This document shows, piece by piece, positions 11,481 through 23,510 of a stretch of DNA of 64,000 nucleotides (its first letter is position 1; every line of letters begins with the position of its first letter). Source of the DNA: Macrotrachela quadricornifera (Eukaryota > Rotifera > Eurotatoria > Philodinida > Philodinidae); NCBI GenBank assembly GCA_022393335.1, contig JAJEKB010021564.1, positions 949,643 through 1,013,642 on the forward strand, given 5' to 3'. The translations under genes were made by a program, and so were the position numbers. A model generated the notes under the pieces. The model made no database searches and was not told where the DNA came from. It saw nothing but the letters and a program-made list of their open reading frames with translations.

Positions 11481-11830
11481 GATTTAAGCGCAATCCCTGT
11501 GGGATTAAAAATGTGAAACACGATGAAACTGCGTACATTGTAAACCAGACATCTAGAGTTTATCCAAATAAGTGTCTATCTTGATCTGTAATCCTTTATA
11601 GATTACAGTCTATGCTAGAATAGTAAGAGTTACTACAGTGTCGGCCACTGTCTGTAATGGCGACGCCAATTTTGCCCATCAGTCACAGTCTGTGACGAAG
11701 GCTACCGAGTGTGACGGTCACGGTCTGTGATGCTATTCTTAGCCGTCGGCCACGGTCTGTGATGCTACACTTAGCTGTCGGTCGCGGTTTGTGACAAAGG
11801 TCATCGAGTCTGTCGGTCGCGGTCTGTGAT
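11481..11830. repeat. Dispersed repeat with imperfect 40-50 bp tandem units
   Basis: From about 11640 to 11830 the word 'cggtc-cggtctgtgat' recurs five to six times with spacing of about 40-50 bp. The stretch before it ('gtgggattaaaaatgtgaaacac') resembles 22045-22065, and the tandem word returns at 22255-22275. The two loci are diverged copies of one repeat. Confidence 0.5.
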
Positions 11831-13058
11831 AACTGTTATGAACGTCAGAATAAATCTGCTACGATCTTCAGACATTATGTCAGACATAGTGGTGAGCATT
11901 CCGTTCCGAACTTCCGGCTACACCTTCCCGATCTCCCTGTTTTTTCATTACGATGTCTCGTCCAAAATTGATTACGAACTCCTGTCAAATTTTTTTAGAA
12001 CAGAAATTCATTTCCGAACACCCGGCGACATGTCAGGAGTTCGGAGTGAGGGGATGCGAAATGACTGCCACCCGGTTACAAAAACTGAGTTAACTCGAAA
12101 ATTCAATATCTCGAATGGGGAACATTCTTTTTGGCTGAAACTTTTAGGATATTCTAGAGGCCGTTGGAGCTATAATGGACAAAATTTCAGCTCGAGATTT
12201 CAGAGTTTAATTTGTTCGGTAAATACCAAGAAATTGGTCAAAAATTCAGTAAAGCGGTCATAGCTTTTGAAGGGAGAGAATTGTGGACAAATTCCTTTAG
12301 TGTTTTTACTATCTCAATATACTCGATTGAATGAGATATAAATGAATCAAAACGGAGGATGGGACCTCGTGTGGTTCTCTCGTTAGAAGTATATGTACAG
12401 TCGAAAACCAAAAATGAAAAAATTAAAAATTTTGGGTCGAGAAAGGGGTTCCCCTTAAAGTTGGAGAAAACAACTACTCATATCCAATGAGGTGCACCGT
12501 TTTCCTTTTGATTATAATTTATTTCTGCACAAATGAACCCGACTACTCAAGTACATGTCTTGCAAATAAATAAACATCCTTTACCAACAGAAAACTTGTA
12601 TCTGACTCAATACACTACATTATACTTCTTGAATTACTTCTTCCCTTTCTTCAACCTTTTCATCGAAACAAAACCAGTAGCTATTGAGACTATTCAATCA
12701 TTCGAACGATAAGTATGTCTACTTATCAAAACAACAACAATCTGTCATTGTCTGCTCGAAAAAACTTTTTGAAAGGATCTAAGAGTATTATTCAGCATCG
12801 ATTATTTTCATTTTTAATACTTCTAGTCTATCATTGAAACGAGCATCAACAACATTACTGTGTAAGACTGAAGTCTAACGTGGTCGTGTAACTTTCAAAT
12901 AATGTAGCTGATGGCCATAAATGTGTGCAAACAAACATAATGGAAGCTTGTTTCATTGTATATCTCGAATCATTTCATGCGAGAAATTGTTGAAAATTGT
13001 GTTATTTATAAAAGGCATAAGTCTTTCGGTGAAATGGCATTTTTTTCGAATCAATACG
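11831..13058. other. Intergenic, no gene supported
   Basis: An open frame at 11826-12263 lacks any recognised domain and begins inside the repeat, so it is not called a gene. The rest, up to the Kelch gene start, is AT-rich and should hold that gene's promoter. Confidence 0.45.
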
Positions 13059-16000
13059 ATGAAACAAATCTTGAAGACGATCCTATTATCAATGTAATTA
13101 ACTTTGCTCTAATCAGTCAATATTTTATTATACATTCTTTTCTAGATTTGTTGTCGGTCTTGCTACAGGTAAGAGAATATTAAATGAAAGTCTTCGTGTC
13201 AAATGACAAGAATCTTTGATTTTGTTTAAACTTTTTGTTATCCAAAATTCATTGTAGGACAAGACATTGGAGGTTCTGTATTTCCTAGTTGTGGATGTTG
13301 TCCATCACCAGATTGTCAGGCGAAATCAGTGCCATGTTCAATAAATGCTGACTGTGAATGTTTGTTTATGACAATTAGTGCAGGAGGAATGTGTGCTGAT
13401 ACTGTTGTATCATGTAATGAATTGATCCCATGTGAAAATGACAATAAGACATGTTCAATACCTAACACAATATGTGTAAATAACACTCGATGCAAAGTTC
13501 CTGTTTGTTATCCAATTCAACGTGCCTCTTCTCAACGATGCCCACCATTGAATTCAAGAATGGCTAATAATACTACAAGTAAATGTATCTAGTTATGAAA
13601 GACGAATGATAAACTCGTTTAAGAGAAAGTTCATTGTTCAGTTGAGCAGATGCAGCTTTGATATTTGTTTTCATTAGTCACAAGTAGCATGGATCGAAGC
13701 AATCCATTATGTCCCTTGACTGTACAAGTCTTCTACCATTTAGATGCCTGTTTCTCAACACAGAAAGGAAATTGAGTCAGTTTACCCTTCTGTGTGCCCT
13801 AATATGCTCTGTTATGACATTCCAATTGATTTTCATAACATAGCACTAGAGGACTTAAAGGTATCCTCATGGTATAGAACTTGAGAGCCTAAGAATACCA
13901 CTGGCGGATTTTGTTTTTTTTGGTGACATGAAGTCGAACTGATATTTTGCGGACTAACACATAATCATGCAGTCGATTTCGGGATTAAGATTCTGACTAC
14001 AATCAAAGAAACAAAGTAAATATGAGACTTTTTTAACATAAAGGTTTATCAACCACACCAGCAACATCATGGACAACAGTTGCAACATCGATCACATCAA
14101 GAACTACTACGTCATCGACGACCTCAGAATCAACCGTAAAATCAACCACATCAAGAACAAATGCAACATCGACTAATACTACAATTTCTTTGTCGAACAG
14201 TAAGCGACAAGACTCTTGAATACTGCTCCATTTTGATACTTCATAGACAACCGAATTTGTAGAGTAGAAGTCGAACGATAAGATCACAAGTTGACTCATG
14301 TCTACTTTTTCTAGTAAACTCAGAATTACAAGTGAAGCATGGGGCGGACAGTTGTTTCATAAAAAACGTCCAGACCTTTACTAGATGTTTGAATTGCAGT
14401 GGCAGATCAGGAGGTAATTTTCAATGAATATCATAACTGTATGGCTTTCACTGATGTGTAACTCTTGGTTCTGTAGATATGGGTGATTAATAAGATGTTT
14501 CTTAATGAAGCGTGAGTATGGAAGAAGAAACAACAAGAAGAAATGAAAGCAGAACAAGAAGAACGAGAACGAACAAACGGAGAAACACATACATATACCC
14601 TAGAAGACTAAGGGGAAACAGCAGAGACTTCGCTCATGAAGTCCAATGAAGTCTAGAAGTTTTTCGAAGTCTTCAGAAGTCTTTTGAAGCCTCATGAATA
14701 ATATGAAGTCTTTCGAAGTCTAATGAAATTTTGTGAAGTCTTGAAATCGTGTGAAGTCTCTGAAGCCCCAGGAAGTCTTTGAAATCTCAAGAAGTCCCAT
14801 GAAGTCTCTTAAAGTCACTTGAAGTTTTATGAAGTCTTTAGAAGTCTCGTGAAGTCTTATTAAGTCTTTTGAAATCTTTTGAAAATCTGAAGTCTCGTGA
14901 AGTCTTTGAAGTCTGAAGTCTTGCTGTTTCCCCCTAGCATATATCTATATATATATATATATATAGGTATATATATATATGTATGTGTGGAAAAGAACCC
15001 ATAACATAGGAAAAAGTCTAGTGTATCACGGACGCGGATGTATGGGACAAAAAGTAACCTATCCATCCTACTATTGACACCAACAGGCCAGAACATCAAA
15101 TTAAGGTCGAGTGATGCAGGCTATCAGTCAGACTAAATTTTCTCGTGTGATAAAAAGTTGATCGCTCAAAAAAGCGACGAATACTTGAGTCTAGTATATC
15201 GACGCTGCGCCAGTTTCTAAATCATTGTTGCTCATATAGTTCTACAATCCATAAACATTGTTTGACATTGACTAAAAACTTTTACAAAAATTGAAAAACA
15301 CAGTTAATCAACATGTAGGATGTAAGCCAATTCATATAACGTAGTCTGTGCCGCAAAAATATGCTATTCTTTGCAATCATGCTAGTATTACTTTACATCA
15401 CTTATGAAGGTCTTCGACGGCAACGCATCAAATCATCATTTGAATACGTAGCAGAGTCAGAAGTTTCGTTATACGATCTGATTAGGTTCTTGATAGTCTT
15501 AGATACAAAACAGTGTTTAAAACAGAATAGCATCTAAGTGAAGAATAGTGGCTTTCAAAATTCGAGTTGAATAAGTCTAAATAAATTCGCTGGCGATTGC
15601 CAGCTCCATGACTAGATGAAGAAAATTTTTTTTGAATCACTTTTGAGAGAAATGATCAAGCAACCTGTGGTTTTTTGTCATTTGAAAGAGCAGGTTGAAG
15701 GCTTCAAAATCACGGTGAAACCCCATTGATCAGCTACTGACCAATTATAAACGTGTCAAAAAGCTATTTTGTAATCCAACTCTGGAAATTTAGCTTTAAA
15801 TAGTGCTATCATTTGTTCTCATGTTAATGCATTTCAGAAAATTGAAGCTATAAGGAGAGACAAATAACACAAAAAAATAATGTCAAAGGACCCGATTCAG
15901 GGTTTTTACGAGAACAACTGATTTTTATTATCTGAAGAATCTTATCTCCACTAACATTTTAAGTAATTTGATTGTATCATTGAAAGGTAACAATATTGAC

Positions 16001-19000
16001 GTCGCCAATATAACATGAGCTTTTGGAATGGACACTCTCAAAAAAAGACAATTTGTTAGAATAAATCATCTTATATTATGTTATTGAGGTTTTTTTTATC
16101 GTATCTCCATAGAAGGATCTGTTTGTGAAATCTCCACAAACGGACGATGTGAAGAACTACAATATTAGGATATGGTCTTTTATAGTTAGAAGGGAGAAGT
16201 AGGGGTGCAAAAAACCCAAAATCCAAAGAGTTTGGTCCCAAATCCACATTTACTCAGGATTTGTTACATCCCTAGGGAGAAGTAGACTTTTAAATGAACT
16301 TGGTTGCGTTCAGACTCTTTTTGTTTCCGTGAAGGACTCTTATGGCCGACCACTTTGGCCTATGGGTGTCAATAGAAAACAAAGTTTCCTCGTAAGTGTA
16401 ATGTACAAAGGTCGCCTTACATTTATTTTCTTAAAAGCAGAATTTACTTCTCTCCTGAGTAACTAGTGGCGCAATCTGGAATTTTTTCTGGGAGGATCTA
16501 AGCCCCGTTTTCAAGCTGAGTTATATATTCTGTATAATTTCAAGACGTAGGTTCTGGAATAAATTTATTTTCAAAAATATTGAGTTATTATACATGGCGC
16601 AGCATAAAAAGAAATGAACCAGATTAGAAATCGAGAAGCTTCTTGTCCGTTGTTTTAGATAATCAACAAAGAGAAGAATTGAAGCGATAATTCTTCTCAT
16701 TCACAAAAGATATAGGTTAAAAGAAGTAGTTCAATAGAACATGTTCACAACAACTGAATAGAAAAGAGAAGAAGAGAAAAGTAGTGCATACCTGTCGAGG
16801 GCCCTATATAACAAGCTGAAAATCAGCATATTTGACTATTTTAATGTTAGATCGCCTCGATTCTGGGGGACTTAGTCTTCTGGCACTGCCACTATGGGTA
16901 ACCCTCAATAAGAGTTTCTGTTGAATTCATATATGTAATACGTGAAACTTGAATTCAAGTATGCAACTATTGAGTAAGAGCGAGGAGCTGCCTCTGGGGG
17001 GAGGGGAGACCGCTGACGGTGGAGCGAAAGTGGGAGTAAAGCGGACACACCTCTGATTGTATCAAAACGAGGGTGAAGGCGTGGAAGCCAAAATGTTGGT
17101 GGCGGGTAATCTCTAAGAGGAGGGAGCAAAGTGACAGTTAAATACTTGAAGTGATAGTTGAATAGTTGAATTCAACTTTCAATTTTACACTATTGACAAT
17201 TGTAGAAAGCTATGTTAAGTAATTAGAAAGAGCAATCTGAAACATGTCCGGTTTTGATTCATTCTGATTTTTCACAATATATTCGTATCTTAATTGGGTT
17301 GAATATTTTATCATCGTGTAGTCTCAATCAGTTGAATTACTGCTGTGTGGACACATTCAGCATTTAGATAACTGATGGCATAATTCCGATCGATCTAGAT
17401 GATGAAGATTAAAGTCATGGTGCAGGACAAGAACTCAGTAGTCAATCCTACTTTTATCTGACACTAGAAGTGGACTGATTTCATTCGACTTATTGGTCTT
17501 TCCCGTTCTGATATTAATGTTATGCATAGTTTAAAATCCCTGCAACAGTTTTATCGAGCTCATAACTTTATCAAAACATATACAATGCTAACGTATGGCA
17601 TAAAACAGAAAAAGATGCATGTTTTCACCTACAAGAAATAATAAGAAATGAAACAAAATATGTCCTTTTACAACAGACACGTTCCAGTAGAAAATTTATT
17701 GCTCTCAGAAACTTTTCTTTAATGCAGCATATATATATTTACGGTATCAATACGAGATTATTGTGGAGACTCTTATTTGCTTCATAAGGATGTTATCGTA
17801 AAACAAGTTTACGAAGAAAATCATTTCCAAAGAGATAGTTACCGTCGACTCCATTTCTGTTATGACTAGATCGATTTGAGAACCACAAAAAAATGATTAA
17901 TTATCGGCTTTGCCAGAATAATGATACATTTTTGTCGTTGGACGGATCAACTATTCTCATCACTCCCTCACTCCTACATTTTACGAGCGCATTGATCTTC
18001 CATATTCCCTAGACTGTAGTGAGGGTCCTATAAAAAAATAGTTTGGCTTTGTGTTAGGATCAAAGGCCAAAAATACACATGCTTATCGAAAGTTCATAGT
18101 AAAACTATAAATGACGATAACTCATATTGAGCAATGTTTTTAATCAATCAAATATTAGGAGCCTTTTTCTCCGCTATTAGTCGGAAGAAAGATTATGATT
18201 CCTTATAAAAATAGTGGGTAACTCACTGGGCTCTTTCATTTTGTCTAATGAATCATCAAGTTTCTCCCTCGTAATTACGAGCTTATAATAAAAGATATGT
18301 TTTATCCCAAACAATTCTACAAAAAAAGACCTAGTATTTTTTATTTGTATGTGACGATTTAAGCAAAGAGATTTGAATTGCTTAATCGTATAAAGTTGCT
18401 AGGTCAATTCTTCCCAGGTTGGCACAGAAAAAATACTTCTCCTCTCCACAGTCGAGGGTGAAGTGAGTCAAAACGACGAACGTTACTTGTAGGTTAGTGA
18501 ATATTTGTATATCTTCAGTATAGAAGATGTTTATTGTTTCGACTAGCTTGTGAGATGCACTTGATGATATAAGTGAATAAATATTTCTATATCTTAAATG
18601 GAATGAAAAGATCTTGGCAGAGAACTAGTTTTGTTGTAAAAATGCGAAAAGATGCAGACAATTCGTACTATAGGATCTTGTCTGATCATATATCGTCAAT
18701 GCTGTTGGATGTCGTACGTAACTTATAGTCATTCTTGACGTAAGATTATAGGAACTGCGTTTTTCTGTACAGTTTTTCCTATGATCTTACTATGATATTT
18801 AATCTGATCGTACAAGAACCTGTATGGGCCTTGGTGTCTGATTTATTGACCTGAGATAATTCAAGACGCCTCCCCCACGTCGAACAATCAGACGATAAGA
18901 TCTTATAAGATCCATTCAAGATCTTGCTGTCCGGTACGATTTTATTATAATATTTTAAGAAATCGTATGTAACAGTAAGATCTTGGATGAATTTTATAGT

Positions 19001-20445
19001 ACGACTTAGTATTAGATTGCATAAACGACGACTCTTTGTATGATTTTCGCAAGATTTCGTATGATCAACAAGATTTTATGTCCAATTTGTTGATCCGGAT
19101 CCTTTTAATGATAAACGCGAAGCTTGAATGTCGAAACTTTCATGATTCTACACTTTTTCCATTCAAAAGATACAACGGCTACGCAGTTCACCCATATATA
19201 GTCGTATTTAAGTACTAATAATATTTATGTTCAACTGAGTCATATATCGTGTAGCGAGTCAAGCGTTTTCGTCGTGGAGGCCCTCTCTCGGACGAAAACT
19301 CTATAATACTAAGGTGAATATAGATCCATATATGTTTGTTGTTCTTGCAAAATTTATATTATAATCTCTGACGAGAACTGTTTTACGAAAGATTCACGTG
19401 AGAGCCGCATATATAAACCAGATAATTACTACATACATTTGAATGTCCCTGTCTAGGATGGTCAACTACAGGCGGCATGAATATTGTACGAAATCAGCAC
19501 ACAGCATCCAAATTGGCAAATGGACAAATCTTAGTTGCTGGTGGGTACAATGCAGGTATTTTGAATAGTGCAGAAGTGTACGATCCATCAACAAGACTGT
19601 GGGGAAGTACGAACAGCTTGAGCACTGCACGATATCTGCACACAGCAGCCACATTGACGAATGGACAAATCTTAGTTTCTGGTGGATACAGTGGTCGTTA
19701 TCCTTCGAGAAGTGCAGAAGTGTACGATCCATCAACAGGACTTTGGACAGCCACGAGCGGCATGAACGCTGAACGAGTCGCGCACAGAGCATCCGTGTTG
19801 TTAAATGGAAGCGTTTTAGTTTCTGGTGGATCCAATGGTCAGTATCTTTTGAGTAGTGCAGATTTATACAATCCATCAACAGGACTCTGGACACTCACGA
19901 GCAACATGAACACTCCAAGAAATCAGCACACAGCAACCCTATTGGCAAATGGAAAAATCTTAGTTGCTGGTGGGTACAACGGCGTTCACTTGAGTAGTGC
20001 AGAATTATACGATCCATCAACAGGACTCTGGACACCCACGAGCAACATGAATAATGCACGATACCAGCACACAGCAACTCTATTAGCAAATGGAAACGTT
20101 TTAGTTGCTGGTGGAATGGGTGGTAATTATTTGAGTAGTGCAGAATTATACGATCCATCATCAAGGTTCTGGACAACTACGGGTAGCATGAATACTATAC
20201 GAAGTCAGCACACAGCAACTCTATTAGCAAATGGAAACGTCTTAGTTGCTGGTGGAGCCGATGGCAATTATTTGAGTAGTGCAGAACTGTACGATTCTTC
20301 AACAGGACTCTGGACAAATGTGAGCAACATGACCACTGCACGATTCCAGCACACGGCATCCACAATGGCAAATGGAAAAGTCTTAGTTGCTGGGGGACTT
20401 GATAACAGTTATACTTATTTGAGTAGTGCAGAAATATATGGATAA
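13059..20445 (+). CDS. Secreted Cys-rich, Thr-rich, Kelch-repeat protein (5 exons)
   Basis: Reconstructed exons: 13059-13093, 13146-13168, 13258-13580, 14044-14199, 19457-20445. The first two encode MKQILKTILLSIFVVGLATG, a clear signal peptide split by a 52-bp intron. Exon 3 is Cys-rich (SCGCCPSPDC and further Cys pairs). Exon 4 is a mucin-like Thr/Ser linker (STTPATSWTTVATS). Exon 5 has seven Kelch repeats of about 48 residues (pattern QHTATLLANGNVLVAGG...SSAELYDPSTGLWT), which probably form a beta-propeller. The last three introns are phase 1 and every junction restores an intact codon. All introns start GT and end AG. Repeats 4-7 are the most alike in DNA, suggesting recent internal duplication. 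Intron 4 is 5.26 kb, very long beside the other introns. Further exons within it, or two separate genes, cannot be excluded. Role unknown; extracellular adhesion or carbohydrate binding is an inference. Confidence 0.78.
14640..14935. repeat. Degenerate (TGAAGTCT)n minisatellite
   Basis: About 25 spaced copies of 'gaagtct' with short variable spacers, ending in 'ccccctagcatatat' and then a (TA)n run to about 14985. It lies inside intron 4 of the Kelch gene. Confidence 0.8.
14936..19456. other. Rest of Kelch intron 4: repeats, no exon seen
   Basis: Contains the TA microsatellite, a 75-bp hAT-like MITE (16200-16274), and a GC-richer block at about 16980-17130 bounded by inverted words 'ttgaattcaa'. 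A copy of a dispersed repeat lies at 18448-18490. Many 'aagatctt' and 'tacgatttt' words fill 18640-19080. I saw no Thr-rich or Kelch exon here, but short exons could be missed. Confidence 0.45.
16200..16274. mobile_element. Miniature (75-bp) hAT-like MITE
   Basis: Ends are TAGGGGTG on the left and TAGGGATG when the right end is reverse-complemented. The 8-bp target duplication GGGAGAAG is perfect (16192-16199 and 16275-16282). At 75 bp it is hardly more than two ends. The left end equals the right end of the 259-1198 element. Confidence 0.8.
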
Positions 20446-21100
20446 TCATTAATCGAGTGAAATGTTTTGCATTAAGCTAAAGCTAAACATATATTTTTTA
20501 TTCCTAAACTATTTATCCTCCAATGCTTTGATTCATTTTTCGATTAAAATATGTTTACAGAATCTTACGTGCTGTACCTAATGTGTAGTTAGTTTGGGTT
20601 AATATGATCATAATAAAAGCAAAAAGTATTGAGAAAAAATATCATAGCGTATAGACGAATATAAAAAAAAGAGAGGTCGACATTAAGAAAAGGAAGAGTA
20701 TTTTGAACAATCCAATATTCTCGTATTAGTCGCATTTATGGAAAAATAAAATAGGAAACAGAGACCGAAAATGAACCGAACCTGAACTGACTTTTAAAAA
20801 ATAAACTCAAACGGAACTCATCTGGAGCGAATTTTCTAAAAGATAGTTCAGTATCGTCTAACCTTAACTGAAAAATGATGGGTTGAACTATCATCGATGT
20901 TAATGTATGATGAATCGGGGAAGATAAAACGAACTTTGATTCATTGTTTCACAAGATTAATTTAATCGCTCGGTATAACATTCTGTATTTTTTCATACGA
21001 GTTATATAACTTTTTTAAAAGTTCGAAGATAAGCCGATTCATGTTTTTTTTATAAAGAGCTTTATTTGAGTGAATTCACCATTTAACCTCTGATCACTTT
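20446..21100. other. 3' flank of the Kelch gene, no gene seen
   Basis: AT-rich sequence. AATAAA-like words at about 20610 could serve polyadenylation. No domain or terminal repeat found. Confidence 0.45.
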
Positions 21101-21247
21101 GAGCAGTCCTTCTATTCCGTATTGTTGAACATTACGGAATGAGTTTCGTCTGAGAAATTAGTTCCACCAATTCCGGGATCGGTGGAATTGATTCCTGAGG
21201 CGGAACTGATTCCGCAATGTTTAACATCGCGGAATAGGATTTATTCT
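21101..21247. mobile_element. MITE of the ATTCCG family, copy 1
   Basis: Left end GAGCAGTCCTTCTATTCCG, right end '...cgcggaataggatttattct'. Next to each end lies an internal palindrome, attccg...ttgaacat..cggaat. A related copy sits at 36436-36689. No clear target duplication at this locus. Confidence 0.6.
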
Positions 21248-23134
21248 AATGTCGGTACAAAGAATATTGGAAGACAAATTTCAGTTAGAAAGGTTGAAAA
21301 CGAAATGTGTTTTAATAATCAATTACTGCTCTTCAGTTATTGAAAAACATTTGTTATGGGTCCCTAGGTTTGTTGTAAAAGGACCACGTCGAATTTCTCA
21401 ACTTTTTTCATCTTGGGAAGCAAAATACAGGGATTTGTAGAGCTTGAAAAGTTACATCTAATAATGTATAAATCAAATTAATTTCTATTCAATTTCAAGA
21501 TTTTTCCTATGTGGACTATAAATTAACAGTATCAAATATTTAGGTTCAGAGCATTTGACTATCGTATCAAAATGATCCTTATCAGAATACGATAACAATT
21601 ATTGTTTTACTTAGTTTTGTAGAGCTTTTTTCGCTCTACAATTTTGCTTATTTCATTATCTCGTTTTAAAGAATGAATTTTTTTAACTGAAAATATCAAA
21701 ATTTTAGTCAAAAATCCAGAATTTCAATTTTTTGATATTTTTCATGGTCTTTCGTTATTCTAGAAGGCCAACTGGTACCAACGTGATTTTTTCTCAGAAA
21801 TTGTATCTACTAGTTGACTAAAATAAAAAATAATATATCGAGCTCTAACCGTTATATTAAGTGACAAAGTTCAAGTATAAATATGTTCGATCGAGAACAT
21901 AAGATATGAATTTACCTTGTTTAACTAATGGGAATGTATCAACTATATTGATTGTGAAAATATTTTTAAGTTCTAACTTTTGATCCAATCATTTCAAAAA
22001 TTAAACAAGATTGACAAAAAAAGTTGTGTCGCGCAATTCCTACGAGATTAAAATGTGAAACACAATATAACTATTTATCCTAGTTTCAACATAGATGTCA
22101 ATTGTATGTGTTATAGAAAAAGATTTCCTTTCAGTCTCTGTCATTAATTTATGACAGTATAGAAAAGAGTTACTCCATATAGTATAAAACAGTACGTACA
22201 CATTTTAATGGTTCTTATAGAGCTTAACGAAAAGTTGCTTAAAACCTCATTGAGTCTGTCGATCACGGTCTATGGGGAGAAGGGGAAGTGGGTGCAAATT
22301 TCTACCCTTAAACACTTCAACACTCTCTTTCAGGCCGCGTTTCACAAAATGAACAGTAGATCTCTTAAATCTTACTAAAATTCTCACAGGTTACGAAGAT
22401 TTCGAATCCGTTTTCAATAACTGTCCGACAAAACCATTGAACTCCTGTTAGATCCAGACAGACATTCATAATCTAAACGTTTTTTTTCTGATTCTAAATC
22501 GATTTGAAATCTCACATCCGCAAACACTTTAAACCAACCAATTCTAATAGCTATCCTATCTTAAGTGACTCTGTAACACTATTTAAAATATATTCTCTGT
22601 CTTCGACACTCAACTTATTACAAGATGATTATTACACATTAGACATTCATTGATCATTTCAAATCACTGACAAATTTTCATAAATTCATACTTCACATCC
22701 TATTTCAACTACATTGATTTCCCAACGTATCCTTTCAAAAAACCTAATAAATAGATTTTAAATACAATCAATCGTTATGCACTAAGGTTTAAATGTCTCG
22801 AAAACTTTTCATCCTATCCAAGGAAAACGATCCGCAATCATTTCAAACATGATGTTTGAAGCAGACTTCCCATTAATTCTTCATCCATTTTCAAAATCAT
22901 CGCGCATGTAGATGCACACGATCATCATCTAAAAACTACTTATTTTCCATTCCTACAACACGTTTAAAAAACTAATTATAAATTATCCATTGTACGCCAC
23001 ATGCCAAATCATATTCTCATAGAGTTGAAATCAACAACTATTTCCACGAAAGTGAAACAAAAGTTTTTCATTATGCATACTTTTCAATCCACTAATGTAG
23101 ACTTGACATTCTCAAATAAAATCCTACTTTGAAA
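21248..23134. other. Intergenic with diverged repeats, no gene seen
   Basis: Holds a hairpin at about 21617-21641 (ttgtagagc / gctctacaa) and a diverged copy of the 11.5 kb repeat at about 22020-22280. The pyrimidine-rich stretch 22320-23130 has no coding signal. Confidence 0.5.
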
Positions 23135-23510
23135 AAATTAAAAAATCGAACTTTTCTTTTTACCGATGAATTTTCATCATTAAAAATTGATTTTACCCGT
23201 CACATCAGATTCTATTGTCAAGATGTTAAAAGACAAAGTTTTTTTTTCTTTTGAATTTCTTATCATTAAAAATTTATTTTACATCTCGCAAATGGAATTT
23301 ATTGCCAAGTAGTTAAAAGATAATTTTTTTTCTTTTCTTTTAGATTTCTCATCATTAAAAATTGATTTGACGTCTTACATGAGATTCTATTATCAAGTAG
23401 TTAGAAGATAAATTTTTTTTCCTTTTAGGCTGTTCATCATTAAAAATTGGCTTTAGTTCTCACATTCAATTCTATTGTCAAGGAGTTAAAAGGTAAAATT
23501 TTTTTTTTGG
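23135..23510. repeat. Imperfect tandem repeat, unit about 80-90 bp
   Basis: About four units share 'tcatcattaaaaattgattt', then 'cacat-agattctattgtcaag', then 'agttaaaagataa' and a T-rich tract. Unit length varies with the T tract. Confidence 0.7.

Noticed and set aside
11826..12263. A 145-codon plus-strand gene.
   Set aside because: Starts within a tandem repeat, no domain or splice evidence; kept as uncertain intergenic DNA.
12956..13183. A 75-codon gene starting at 12956.
   Set aside because: It overlaps in another frame the split signal-peptide exons of the Kelch gene, which give a better protein and correct splice phases.
14033..14299. Minus-strand frame rich in Val and Asp.
   Set aside because: It is the complement of the Thr/Ser-rich exon on the plus strand, which fits splicing phases.
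19466..20449. Four minus-strand frames over the Kelch exon.
   Set aside because: Shadows of the Kelch repeats; the repetitive sequence keeps several frames open.
23135..23510. CRISPR-like array because of regular spacing.
   Set aside because: Spacers are themselves repeated and T-rich, units vary in length, and the genome is eukaryotic; it is an ordinary tandem repeat.
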